Source of the DNA: a virus
Length of the DNA: 28,669 nt
Strand: one strand, 5' to 3'
IMG/VR virus record: IMGVR_UViG_3300045284_000182
Coordinates: 1 to 28,669 of that record
The translations under genes and the position numbers were made by a program. Below the pieces are notes generated by a model. It was given only the letters and a program-made list of their open reading frames with translations, ran no database searches and was not told the DNA's origin. Of the stretch, positions 11,651 through 19,537 are shown one piece after another (position 1 is the first letter of the stretch; every line of letters begins with the position of its first letter).

Positions 11651-12136
11651 GTGATCGCCACCTCAGGCAGACCCACCATCACCGACACGTTGGCTGCGCT
11701 GACCCCGCAGCTCCAACCCGGCGACGAGGTGCTGATCCTCAGAGACTCGACAGGTGATCACGGCAACACCCCACGCAACCAAGCGATCCCACGGTGTGCT
11801 GGTAGCCACATCCTGTTCGTCGACGACGACGACACCCACACCGAAGACGCACTAGCCCACATACGCGCCGAGGTCACGAAACACCCGCGCCGCGTCCACC
11901 TCTTCGCCATGCAATACGACGACGGCCGCACCGTCCAACCACGCTGGCCACTGGAGATCGGGTACGTCGGCACCCCCATGATCGTCGCCCCGAATACCAA
12001 AGGGATGCTCGGCACCTGGTCAACACGCTACGAAGGCGACTACGACTTCGCCCACTCGACACTCGAGCTCCGAGGCGACACCCCGATCCTCCACAACCAC
12101 GTCATCGCGACCGTCACACCGAGGTGGCCCAGATGA
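11651..12136 (+). CDS. GT2-like glycosyltransferase, start uncertain
   Basis: From GTG 11651 the protein has 161 residues. The conserved first strand (VTFSIVIATSGRP) begins upstream at GTA 11627, so this start cuts it. The nucleotide-sugar site is seen in VIATSGRP, ALTPQLQPGDEVLILRDSTG and the DxD-type motif in ILFVDDDDTHTED. Family 2 GT-A enzymes transfer a sugar from a nucleotide donor. At about 160 residues it is short, so it may be a minimal or degraded GT-A domain. A single G-to-A change could have turned an overlapping GTGA start into GTAA. Together with the two glycosyltransferases in the virion operon it suggests sugar modification of virion, DNA or cell wall. Confidence 0.72.
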   Translation: MIATSGRPTITDTLAALTPQLQPGDEVLILRDSTGDHGNTPRNQAIPRCAGSHILFVDDDDTHTEDALAHIRAEVTKHPRRVHLFAMQYDDGRTVQPRWPLEIGYVGTPMIVAPNTKGMLGTWSTRYEGDYDFAHSTLELRGDTPILHNHVIATVTPRWPR

Positions 12137-12222
12137 ACTACCGCACCGTTACGGTCGGCGAGATCGCACTCGTCATCATCGCCGTCTTCATCGCCCTCGC
12201 CTACTTCAACGGGTGGGGCTGA
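12133..12222 (+). CDS. Small single-span membrane protein
   Basis: 29 residues from ATG 12133, overlapping the glycosyltransferase stop by ATGA. One hydrophobic helix (IALVIIAVFIALAYF) fills residues about 11-25, with a polar N-terminus. It is coupled to the glycosyltransferase and could hold it at the membrane, but that is inference. Confidence 0.5.
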   Translation: MNYRTVTVGEIALVIIAVFIALAYFNGWG

Positions 12223-12242
12223 GAAATGGGGGCCGTTTTTTT
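12208..12242 (+). terminator. Possible terminator with 7-T tract before the terminase
   Basis: AACGG (12208-12212) can pair with CCGTT (12233-12237), immediately followed by or overlapping a run of seven T (12236-12242). The stem is short and the loop (20 nt, G-rich) is large, so the call is weak. The T run is the only long one in the region and marks the end of the early operon. Confidence 0.4.
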
Positions 12243-12306
12243 GGTGGTGACACCCCGGTGACCCCCGCAGTCAAGCCGTTCCATCCATCCGGGGCGTGAC
12301 GGGCTG
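12243..12306. other. Spacer before the terminase, possible cos or pac region
   Basis: 64 bp directly upstream of the terminase start. It holds the tandem motif GGTGACACCCC (12246-12256) and GGTGACCCCC (12257-12266). Packaging sites usually lie near the terminase genes, so this is a candidate recognition site. I cannot see a defined cohesive end, and the circular overlap shows no natural end. Confidence 0.3.
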
Positions 12307-14055
12307 ATGCCTGCGCAGGCAATGAGAAAGACGGCGGATCGTGGGTATGGGGGCGCGCATCAGAACATTCGGGCGTCGGTGGGGCGGGTGGTGTTGGCTG
12401 GTGGGGCGCGGTGTTGGCGTTGCGGCGGTTTGATCCGGCCTGGTGAGCCGTGGGATTTGGGCCATGTGGATGGTGATAGGTCGCGGTATGCGGGGCCGGA
12501 GCACAGGGCGTGTAACCGCGCGACGGCTGGCCGGCGGTGGGTCGCCCCTGCGGCGGTTGCGGTTGAGCCGGAACAGGCGGGTGTCCCGGCCGGGGATGAG
12601 CGCTGGGCGGCCCCGTGGTTGGACGAGCTCCGTGACGTTCCGTCGGATGCGACGTGGCCGCGGTTCATGACGGTGCCGCACCCGCGGGCTGTCGGGTCGA
12701 TCGGCCCGGCGTTCATAGGGTTCGCGGAGGCGCGTGAGGGGCGTGCGTTGCGGTGGTGGCAGAGGTTGGTCGCGACGCGGTTGCTCGAGGTCGACGCCGA
12801 GGATCGGTTGGTGTGGGAGACGCTGCTGCTGACGATGGCGAGGCAGCTCGGGAAGTCGTGGCTGCTCCGCGAGTTGTTGTTGTGGCGGATGCATCAGCGG
12901 CCCAGGTTCGGCGAGACCCAGGACGTCTTGCATACCGGCAAGGATCTGCAGGTGTGTAAGGAGGTGTTGAGGCCGGCGTTGTACTGGGCGGAGGAGCAGC
13001 CGGGCTACAAGGTGGGTCGGGCGAACGGGGAGCAGTTCGTGGAGTGGTTGGAGGATCACAGCCGCTGGATGCTCCGCGCGAAGGGCTCGACGTACGGCTA
13101 CTCGGTGAGCGTCGCCGCCGTTGATGAGGCGTGGAAGGTGCCGCCGGAGGCGGTCGACGAGGGTGTTGTCCCGACGATGGTGGAGCGGGAGCAGCCGCAG
13201 TTGTGGCTGGTGTCGACGGCGCACCGGGAGGCGACCGCGTTGATGTTGTCGCGGCGGAAGGTGGCGTTGGAGAATTTGGAGGTCGGCGACGGCGACCTCC
13301 TGATCGAATGGTCGGCACCCAGGCTGGCGGCGTTGGATGACGTGGCGGGGTGGAGGATGGCGTCGCCGCACTGGACGGCGCAGCGGGAACGCCTGATCGG
13401 GAAACAGCTCGACGCCGTCCGTGCCGGGGAGGCTGACCTGGTCGAGGACGAGACCGACCCGGTCGAGGCGTTCCGGGCGCAGTGGCTCAACACGTGGCCG
13501 GCAAGGTTGGCGCAGGGCGGGACCGGGGAGCCGTTGCTGCCGGCCGGGCTATGGGGGTTCCTCGCCGAACCCGGGGTGCAGTCGACGGGCGCGCTGTTCG
13601 TCGCGTTGGAGGATGATTTCGGGAACGGCGCCGCGGTCGCCGCGGCGGCGGTGCTCGACGACGGCCGGATCGAGGTCGACGGCTGGATGTGCCTGGACTG
13701 GGACACCGCCGTCCTGGAGGCGCGCCGGCTCGCCGCGCTGCGGCCCGTCAGGCAGCTCCTCGTCGGCGCCTCTTTGCTGTCCCGGATCGCGGCCGACACC
13801 GTCCCCGCACCCGTCCCCGCCGCCGCCGCGGAAACACGGTTGGGTCTCCCGCTGCTCAGGGACCTCGCGGCGTCCGGGATGATCGTTCATGACACCACCA
13901 CCACCGAGCTCGACGAGGCCGTCTTGGCGGCGCAGGTGCGGGAGCTCTCGTCCGGGCTCACGCTGGACCGCGGGCCCGGCTACCCGCTCGTCAAAGCGTT
14001 GGTGTGGGCCGTGAACGCCGCCCACAAACCCGCCCCTGTCCCGGCGGTGTTCTGA
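12307..14055 (+). CDS. terL: Terminase large subunit with N-terminal HNH domain
   Basis: 582 residues from ATG 12307. Residues about 35-76 form an HNH-type zinc module (Cys36, Cys39, DLGHVDGD with His53, GPEHRACN with His66 and Asn70). A linker (80-115) leads into the terminase: [14 protein letters not shown] (about 148-161), the Walker A variant ARQLGKS (178-184), Walker [10 protein letters not shown] with Asp273 and Glu274, and LWLVSTAH as motif III. The C-terminal nuclease domain begins near [11 protein letters not shown]. The ATPase drives DNA into the prohead and the nuclease cuts the concatemer. In many HK97-like phages a separate HNH protein next to the terminase is needed for cutting; here it appears in the same chain. 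No small subunit gene is seen. The portal gene follows by TGATG overlap. Confidence 0.9.
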   Translation: MPAQAMRKTADRGYGGAHQNIRASVGRVVLAGGARCWRCGGLIRPGEPWDLGHVDGDRSRYAGPEHRACNRATAGRRWVAPAAVAVEPEQAGVPAGDERWAAPWLDELRDVPSDATWPRFMTVPHPRAVGSIGPAFIGFAEAREGRALRWWQRLVATRLLEVDAEDRLVWETLLLTMARQLGKSWLLRELLLWRMHQRPRFGETQDVLHTGKDLQVCKEVLRPALYWAEEQPGYKVGRANGEQFVEWLEDHSRWMLRAKGSTYGYSVSVAAVDEAWKVPPEAVDEGVVPTMVEREQPQLWLVSTAHREATALMLSRRKVALENLEVGDGDLLIEWSAPRLAALDDVAGWRMASPHWTAQRERLIGKQLDAVRAGEADLVEDETDPVEAFRAQWLNTWPARLAQGGTGEPLLPAGLWGFLAEPGVQSTGALFVALEDDFGNGAAVAAAAVLDDGRIEVDGWMCLDWDTAVLEARRLAALRPVRQLLVGASLLSRIAADTVPAPVPAAAAETRLGLPLLRDLAASGMIVHDTTTTELDEAVLAAQVRELSSGLTLDRGPGYPLVKALVWAVNAAHKPAPVPAVF

Positions 14056-15320
14056 TGGGCCTGTTCAGCAGATCGATCCGGCCCCCCGAGATCCCGAACG
14101 AGAACGACCCCGCAACCGCAGCACCGAACACCGTTGGGCCGCCCAGCGTGAACCCCGGCGATCCGCACGGCGTCCTCTTCGACACGGGTCTCGGCAACGA
14201 CGGGCCCGGCTGGCCGCCGTTGCGGGTGACACCGTCGGCGTGGTCTGGGTGGCCGGAGGAGTGGTCAACGCCGAACTGGTCGTCCGGGGGTGTGGTGGCG
14301 CCGCTGACGGAGACGGCGTGGATGTGCGTCGACTACAACGCGCAGCAGCTCTCGACGATGCCGCCGTACCTGAAGAACGCCGCGCCCACGCTGAGCGCGG
14401 ACTGGTTGAACAACCCCGACCCCGACCAGTACACATCCTTCGAAGAGTTCGCGCACCAGCTGTTCTGGGACTACCAGGCAGTCGGGGAAGCGTTCGTATT
14501 GGCGACGGCGTGGTACTCGACAGGCTGGCCCGCCCGGTTCCATGTGGTGCCCCCGTGGTGGGTGTCGGTCGAGATCGACGACGGCCTCAGACGGTACGAG
14601 ATGGGCGGCGAGGACGTCACCGACCAGATCCTCCATGTCCGGTACAAATCGCAGGTCGGGTACGCGCACGGCATAGGGCCCCTCGAGGCCGGGCGTTACC
14701 GGATGGTGGCGGCGCAGATGCTGCTGCAGTACGGGACGAAGCTCGCCGCCGGCGGCGGGATCCCCACCGGCGTCCTGCAGCACCCGTTGGAGCTCACACC
14801 GGATCAGGCGGCGCTGCTGAAGGCTGACTGGGTGCAGTCGCGGCTGTCGGCGATCGGGGAGCCGGCCGTCCTGAGCGGCGGGATCACCTGGACACCGACG
14901 CAGATCAACCCCGCCGACATGGCACTCACCGCGCTCCTCGACAGGGCCGAAGGCCGGATCGCGCATTTGCTCGGCGTCCCGTCGGAGCTCGTCGGGATCC
15001 CCACCAGCACGGACCCGATGACCTACAAGAACGTGACGATGTGGTTCGACATGCACTGGCGCTCCGGGCTCCGCCCCAAAGCGCAGCACGTGATGGCCGC
15101 GCTCTCGCAGTGGGCGCTCCCGAGGGGGACGAGCGTGGAGCTGAACCGCGACGAGTACGTCGCCGCCGAACCCCTCGAACGCGCCCAGACCGCGCAGATC
15201 CTCAACTCGATCGTTGACCCGGCAACGGGGCAGCCGGCGTTGACGGTCAGCGAGATCCGTGATGCCGAACGCTTGGACAACAGCACACCCTCCGACATAG
15301 CGAGCGGGGTACTCAGATGA
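14055..15320 (+). CDS. Portal protein, HK97-type
   Basis: 421 residues from ATG 14055, overlapping the terminase stop as TGATG. Typical portal features: a polar N-terminal region (1-80), then LTETAWMCVDYNAQQLSTMP (about 86-105), FWDYQAVGEAFVLA (the stem and wing area), HVRYKSQVGYAHGIGPLEAG, and LLGVPSELVGIP near the crown. The portal forms the dodecameric ring at the unique capsid vertex through which DNA enters and leaves. Order terminase-portal-protease-capsid is the normal HK97 order. The protease start overlaps its stop (ATGA at 15317). Confidence 0.92.
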   Translation: MGLFSRSIRPPEIPNENDPATAAPNTVGPPSVNPGDPHGVLFDTGLGNDGPGWPPLRVTPSAWSGWPEEWSTPNWSSGGVVAPLTETAWMCVDYNAQQLSTMPPYLKNAAPTLSADWLNNPDPDQYTSFEEFAHQLFWDYQAVGEAFVLATAWYSTGWPARFHVVPPWWVSVEIDDGLRRYEMGGEDVTDQILHVRYKSQVGYAHGIGPLEAGRYRMVAAQMLLQYGTKLAAGGGIPTGVLQHPLELTPDQAALLKADWVQSRLSAIGEPAVLSGGITWTPTQINPADMALTALLDRAEGRIAHLLGVPSELVGIPTSTDPMTYKNVTMWFDMHWRSGLRPKAQHVMAALSQWALPRGTSVELNRDEYVAAEPLERAQTAQILNSIVDPATGQPALTVSEIRDAERLDNSTPSDIASGVLR

Positions 15321-15982
15321 CAGCCACCCTTGTAGAACCCACTGTTGGGACCGGGATCGAGATCAGGTCGGGGACGGAGTACCAGGTCGCCGACGTCAAC
15401 TTCCCGAAACGGATCGTGACCGTGGTCGCGATGCCGTACGAGCAGCCCGCGAGGATCGTCGAGGGCGGACGCGCGTTCACCGAGGTCGTCTCCCGGAACG
15501 CGTTCGACGGGATCGAGAAACGCGCCGGGAAGGTTCGCGCGAACCGCGACCATTCCTGGGACAAGCCGGTCGGGAAGGTCGTAGGGTTCCACCCGTCCCG
15601 GAAAGAGGGCCTCGTCGCTGAGGTGAAGATCTCCGCGACGAACCTGGGGGACGACACCCTGAGGCTCTGCGACGACGACGTCCTCTCGGCGTCGGCCGGG
15701 TTCGGGCTGCTGCGCCGCGACGACGGCCGCGTCTGGGACGACGCCGAAGTGTGGGAACAGTCCCGCTCCGTGCGCCGCCTGAACCGGCTGTGGCTCGACC
15801 ACCTCGCCCTCGTCCCGAACCCCGCGTACGCCGACGCGACCGTGATCGACGTCAGAGGCACCGTCGAGATCCCGGCCGGGGTCGCGACCCCGAACCGGCG
15901 GCGGTTGCTGCTGGAGCAGCAACGGGAAGAGCTGGAGGCGTTGAACCGCCGCTGGCTCGGTTATACTCGCGACGCGAGTTAG
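15317..15982 (+). CDS. HK97-family prohead protease
   Basis: 221 residues from ATG 15317, overlapping the portal stop. The catalytic residues of the U35/S78 herpesvirus-like fold are visible: His79 in RANRDHSWDKPVG and Ser126 in LSASAGFGLL (Ser124 is an alternative). The family-typical LDHLALVPNPAYADA follows. The protease is packed in the prohead and removes the scaffold-like delta domain of the capsid protein before DNA packaging. The C-terminal part (about 190-221) is a charged coiled coil (LLLEQQREELEALNRRWLG), which may bind the capsid protein. A palindrome overlaps the end of the gene. Confidence 0.93.
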   Translation: MTATLVEPTVGTGIEIRSGTEYQVADVNFPKRIVTVVAMPYEQPARIVEGGRAFTEVVSRNAFDGIEKRAGKVRANRDHSWDKPVGKVVGFHPSRKEGLVAEVKISATNLGDDTLRLCDDDVLSASAGFGLLRRDDGRVWDDAEVWEQSRSVRRLNRLWLDHLALVPNPAYADATVIDVRGTVEIPAGVATPNRRRLLLEQQREELEALNRRWLGYTRDAS

Positions 15983-16098
15983 CAGGCTCCTCAGCCGTTA
16001 GAGACCAAACCGCAGGGCGGGACGGCTGTAGCAGGGGTTAAGCGCTCGAGCAACGGACTTCTTCCGTTTGTTCGCGTAACCCTGAAAGGAGCCCCCGA
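15965..16098 (+). promoter_or_regulatory. Structured leader of the major capsid gene
   Basis: Three inverted repeats follow each other: ACTCGCG-A-CGCGAGT (15965-15979, overlapping the last protease codons), CAGCCGT/ACGGCTG (15992-15998 and 16022-16028, 23-nt loop) and AACGGA-CTTCT-TCCGTT (16052-16068). An AAAGGAG ribosome binding site stands just before ATG 16099. Such a structured leader could protect or process the abundant capsid mRNA, or hold an internal promoter or partial terminator. No -10 or -35 is clear. Confidence 0.5.
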
Positions 16099-17286
16099 AT
16101 GGGCCCAACAGACCAGATGCTCGCCCGGTACGTCGGCGAGATCGAGGACCGCCAAGCGTTCATCGACGGGATCGTCGAGTCCGCCAAAGGCGAAGACCTC
16201 AGCGACGAGCAGCTCGAGCTCGTCACCGAAACACGGAACCGGATCGCGAAAGTGAACGACCTGATGGGCCCCCTCGAGGAGGCCCGCCGCATCAGCGGTG
16301 ACTCCGCGAAACGGATCGCGCAGATCGCCAGGTACATGACCGAGAAGCCGGCCCCGACCGAGGTCGAGTACCGCTCCGCCGGCGCCTACGTCCTCGACGT
16401 GTGGAAATCCGGCCTCGGCGGCGAGGACGCCACCAGGCGCCTCGACATCTTCAACCGCGCCGCGGCGCACCAGACCACTTCCGACAACCCGGGGCTGCTC
16501 CCCGAGCAGATCCTCGGCCCGGTGATCAACTTCGTCGACGAATCACGCCCCCTCACGACCGCGCTCGGCCCGAGGAACCTCCCGACCGGCACCTGGTCGA
16601 GGCCGAGGATCACGCAGCACTCGAACGTCGCCGCCCAAGGCGGGGAGAAGACCGAGCTCGTCAGCCGGAAGCTCACGATCGCGAAGATCCCCGTCAACGC
16701 CGTCACCTACGGCGGCTACGTCAACGTTTCCAGGCAGGACATCGACTGGACGACCCCGTCGATCATGGACATCGTCATCAGCGACCTCGCCGGCTACTAC
16801 GCGCAGGTCACCGAAGCAGCACTCGGGTCCGCATGCGTCGGGTCCGCGTCCGCCGGTACCGATCTGCCAGGCACAGCGACCGCCGCTGACGTCACCAACG
16901 CGATCTGGGGCGCCGCCGGGTCCGTGTACGCCGCCACGAAGGGGCAGGGCCGCCTGATCCTGGCCGCACCCCCGGACATGCTCGGCCTCGTCGGCCCGCT
17001 GTTCGCACCCGTCAACCCGTTCAACGCCCAATCCAGCGGGTTCAACGCGGGGCAGTTCGGCACCGGCGCGATGGGCGCCATCTCGGGTGTCCAGGTCGTC
17101 GTCACGAACGGCTTGGCCGCGAACGAGATGCTCGTCCTCTCGACCGCCGCGGTCGAGGTGTACGAGGACCGCATCGGCTCCCTCCAGGTCGTCGAGCCGT
17201 CCGTGCTCGGCGTCCAGGTCGCCTACGCCGGCTACTACACCCCGCTCGTGATCGAGCCGACCGGGATCATCAAGATCGTCCGCTGA
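16099..17286 (+). CDS. Major capsid protein, HK97 fold
   Basis: 395 residues from ATG 16099 with a good ribosome binding site (AAAGGAG). The N-terminal about 85 residues are a helical, charged delta or scaffold domain (QAFIDGIVESAKGEDLSDEQ, then LMGPLEEARRIS), to be removed by the upstream protease. The rest matches the HK97 fold: LLPEQILGPVINFVDESRPL (E-loop area), KLTIAKIPVNAVTYGGYVNV, then QDIDWTTPSIMDIVISDLAG (spine helix region) and the P and A domains ending GIIKIVR. It builds the icosahedral shell. No separate scaffold gene is present, consistent with the delta domain taking that role. Next gene overlaps by TGATG. Confidence 0.94.
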   Translation: MGPTDQMLARYVGEIEDRQAFIDGIVESAKGEDLSDEQLELVTETRNRIAKVNDLMGPLEEARRISGDSAKRIAQIARYMTEKPAPTEVEYRSAGAYVLDVWKSGLGGEDATRRLDIFNRAAAHQTTSDNPGLLPEQILGPVINFVDESRPLTTALGPRNLPTGTWSRPRITQHSNVAAQGGEKTELVSRKLTIAKIPVNAVTYGGYVNVSRQDIDWTTPSIMDIVISDLAGYYAQVTEAALGSACVGSASAGTDLPGTATAADVTNAIWGAAGSVYAATKGQGRLILAAPPDMLGLVGPLFAPVNPFNAQSSGFNAGQFGTGAMGAISGVQVVVTNGLAANEMLVLSTAAVEVYEDRIGSLQVVEPSVLGVQVAYAGYYTPLVIEPTGIIKIVR

Positions 17287-17450
17287 TGAGCACCTACGAC
17301 GCACCCAACCAGCAGGTCGTCCGCGCCGACGGGTCCGCACCGTGGGAGGAAGGCAACGGCGGCTCGAGCAACACGCCGACGCCGGGCCCGCGGGGCGCGA
17401 AGACCGCGAAGGAAGAAGCCAAGCCGAAGCCCGAAAACCAGGGAGGCTGA
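17286..17450 (+). CDS. Small polar protein downstream of the capsid gene
   Basis: 54 residues from ATG 17286, overlapping the capsid stop. The sequence is polar and disordered, with Gly, Ser and Pro in the middle (GNGGSSNTPTPGPRG) and a Lys/Glu tail (AKTAKEEAKPKPENQGG). Small disordered proteins in this position are common in actinobacteriophages, and their role is mostly unknown. The GGGAGG at its end doubles as the ribosome binding site of the next gene. Confidence 0.65.
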   Translation: MSTYDAPNQQVVRADGSAPWEEGNGGSSNTPTPGPRGAKTAKEEAKPKPENQGG

Positions 17451-17451
17451 G

Positions 17452-17844
17452 ATGGCGATCGGGCTCGCAGCGGCCGTCCTGAACGGATGGCTCGACGCGC
17501 TCTGCAAAGGCACGAACTACACCGCCCCTGTCGCGTTCTACGTGAAGCTCCATCTGGCCGACCCCGGCGTCGCTGGGGCGACCAGCCCCGCGTTGAACAC
17601 CACACGGGTGCAGGCAACGTTCGGGTCCGCTAGCGGTGGTTCGTCGACGACCACCGCCGACCTGAACTGGACCTCCGTCCCGAACGCGGAAACGTACTCG
17701 CACGTGTCGTTCTGGACGGCGAGCTCGGCCGGCACGTTCCTCGGCTCGGACGATCTCGCGACCCCGAGGACGGTCGCGGTCGGGGACAACTTCACGATCC
17801 CGGTCGGGTCGTTGACGGTCGCGGTCACACCGGTCGCGGCCTGA
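17452..17844 (+). CDS. Virion structural protein, decoration type
   Basis: 130 residues from ATG 17452, with GGGAGG (17441-17446) as ribosome binding site. The N-terminus (GLAAAVLNGWLDALCKGTNY) is followed by VAFYVKLHLADPGVAGATSP, a motif I recall from phage structural proteins of this size. The remaining part is beta-rich with Thr and Ser (TFGSASGGSSTTTADLNW, SHVSFWTASSAGTFLG). A capsid surface or decoration protein is likely; a fibre-base role cannot be excluded. Confidence 0.75.
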   Translation: MAIGLAAAVLNGWLDALCKGTNYTAPVAFYVKLHLADPGVAGATSPALNTTRVQATFGSASGGSSTTTADLNWTSVPNAETYSHVSFWTASSAGTFLGSDDLATPRTVAVGDNFTIPVGSLTVAVTPVAA

Positions 17845-17847
17845 TAG

Positions 17848-19086
17848 ATGGCAAGGTTGTTCCACAGCGGCGCCGAGATCGACGCAGGTGTGGCAACCAC
17901 GATCGCGTCCGCCTTCGGCCCGGACGGAGTCGGCGCCGGCGCGGGAACACTCAGTCGCGACACCACGGTGTTCCGCTCCGGCGCCGCCTCCTGGAAGTTC
18001 GACTCGGCCGGAACCAACTCGACCGTAGTGATCCTGCAGTCGGTCGTCTCTGTGGCTGGTGCCGCGTATTACTTCCGGATCTACCTGCGTGCTGCCGCGG
18101 CGCCCGCGTCGGCAGCCCAGATAATGGTTATCGACTCTCAGAACGCTGTCCGTCTCCGCACGGATGGCGCCCTGGAGCTGATGAGAGGGGCCACGGCGCA
18201 GGGCAGCCCATCGTCGGCGGTCACCGGATCGACCTGGCACCGCGTCGAGCTGAAAGCAACGATGACGAGCACGAACTGGACCGCGTCCGAGCTCACCGTC
18301 GACGGTGTCTCGGTTGCGACCTGGTCGGGGTCTGCCGCTGCAAGTACCGGCACCTTTTTCATGAGCTGGGGCTGGCAGGACGCCCCAGGGGCCAGCACCG
18401 TCATCAATATCGATGACGTCGCCGTGAACGACTCGTCCGGGGCGTCACAGAACGGCTACCCGGGCGCCGGGGCCGTTGTGCTGCTCAAACCGACCGCTGA
18501 CAGTGCTGTCGGCACCGGTTGGACGCTCGGCACAGGAACCGCGATCTCCGGCAACAGCGGCAAGACCGCCGTCTCGAACACGCCGCCGCTCGGAGTCGCC
18601 GACGTTGCCGTCGGGTCCGACGTGAAGCAGATCCGGAACGCGACCGCGAACGCGAGCGTCAACTACGACGCCACGATGACGACCTACACCGCCGCCGGGG
18701 TCGGCGCCTCAGACACCGTGAACGCTGTTATGCCGTGGGTCGCGACCGCGGCGCCGGTAACCACCAGCGCGAAGGCCGGGACGGTCGGGGTCGTGTCGAA
18801 CCCGACGATCACGAACGTCAGCCTTAGTTCCACCGGCACCGCGGGCGCGTTCTGGGCGGGGCAAGCCGGGGGAAGCTATGGGGCCGGCTGGAAATGGTCG
18901 GCAGGGACAGTCGCGGCCGCGCCCACCGTCACCCTCGGGACAGCCCCGGTGATGCGGATCACGCAGGTCACCTCCAGCACCAGGATCGCGATGGTCTCCG
19001 GGATGTTCATGTATGTCGACTACACCCCCGCCGCCGTCGCAGCAGCCCCGATCCCCGACGTCGGCATGGCCCTCACCGTCACCTAA
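17848..19086 (+). CDS. Virion surface protein with concanavalin-like domain
   Basis: 412 residues from ATG 17848, 3 bp after the previous stop. The N-terminal about 200 residues resemble a LamG/concanavalin-A-like sandwich: SGAASWKFDSAGTNSTVVIL, AYYFRIYLRAAAAP, WHRVELKATMTSTNWTASEL, ending INIDDVAVND. The C-terminal half is a second beta domain rich in Ala, Thr, Val and Gly, with W-containing strands (TGWTLGTGTAISGN, GAGWKWSAGTVAAAP). Such domains bind carbohydrates, and on capsids may help attachment to surfaces. Its place directly after the capsid gene supports a head decoration or head fibre. Confidence 0.8.
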   Translation: MARLFHSGAEIDAGVATTIASAFGPDGVGAGAGTLSRDTTVFRSGAASWKFDSAGTNSTVVILQSVVSVAGAAYYFRIYLRAAAAPASAAQIMVIDSQNAVRLRTDGALELMRGATAQGSPSSAVTGSTWHRVELKATMTSTNWTASELTVDGVSVATWSGSAAASTGTFFMSWGWQDAPGASTVINIDDVAVNDSSGASQNGYPGAGAVVLLKPTADSAVGTGWTLGTGTAISGNSGKTAVSNTPPLGVADVAVGSDVKQIRNATANASVNYDATMTTYTAAGVGASDTVNAVMPWVATAAPVTTSAKAGTVGVVSNPTITNVSLSSTGTAGAFWAGQAGGSYGAGWKWSAGTVAAAPTVTLGTAPVMRITQVTSSTRIAMVSGMFMYVDYTPAAVAAAPIPDVGMALTVT

Positions 19087-19095
19087 GGAGGCTCG

Positions 19096-19536
19096 ATGGC
19101 TACCTACGCCGTAGGCGCGAGAACCACCAACGCCCCCACCGCCACGCTGCCGGCGATCAGCCTCTACGCGACCTCGGCCGTCAACTTCTCCATGCTCGAG
19201 ATCGGGATCACGAACACCACCGCCGTCGCCTGCACGGTCGGGTTGTGCCGGTTGACGACCGCGGGGACGCAGGGCGGCGCGCTGACGGAGGCGAACCTCG
19301 ACCAGTCGTCCGTGCTCCCGACCTGCACCGCCGTCAACTCGCACACCGGCACCGCCCCCACCCTCGTCGACCTCGGCTACCGCTGGTCGCTCGGAGCCGC
19401 GATCGGGTCCGGGGTGATCTGGACGTGGCAGCCGTGGGAGCTCACCGTGATCCCGGCCGCCGCGAACGGCGTCGGCATCTACTGCCCCACCGGCACCGGG
19501 CAGATCCTCGACGTGTACTTCAAATGGATCGAGTGA
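19096..19536 (+). CDS. Small virion structural protein
   Basis: 146 residues from ATG 19096, with AAGGAGG as ribosome binding site. It is Thr- and Ala-rich and beta-type (TNAPTATLPAISLYATSAVN, GLCRLTTAGTQGG). It has three Cys besides (ACTVGLC, PTCTAV, IYCPTG) and ends in a conserved-looking strand DVYFKWIE. No enzyme motif. The context in the block of surface proteins suggests a decoration protein or a subunit of a head appendage. Confidence 0.72.
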   Translation: MATYAVGARTTNAPTATLPAISLYATSAVNFSMLEIGITNTTAVACTVGLCRLTTAGTQGGALTEANLDQSSVLPTCTAVNSHTGTAPTLVDLGYRWSLGAAIGSGVIWTWQPWELTVIPAAANGVGIYCPTGTGQILDVYFKWIE

Positions 19537-19537
19537 G

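Noticed and set aside
12271-13371. Minus-strand frame of 366 codons opposite the terminase
   Set aside because: Very Arg/Pro/His-rich composition without a domain, opposite a gene with clear terminase motifs.
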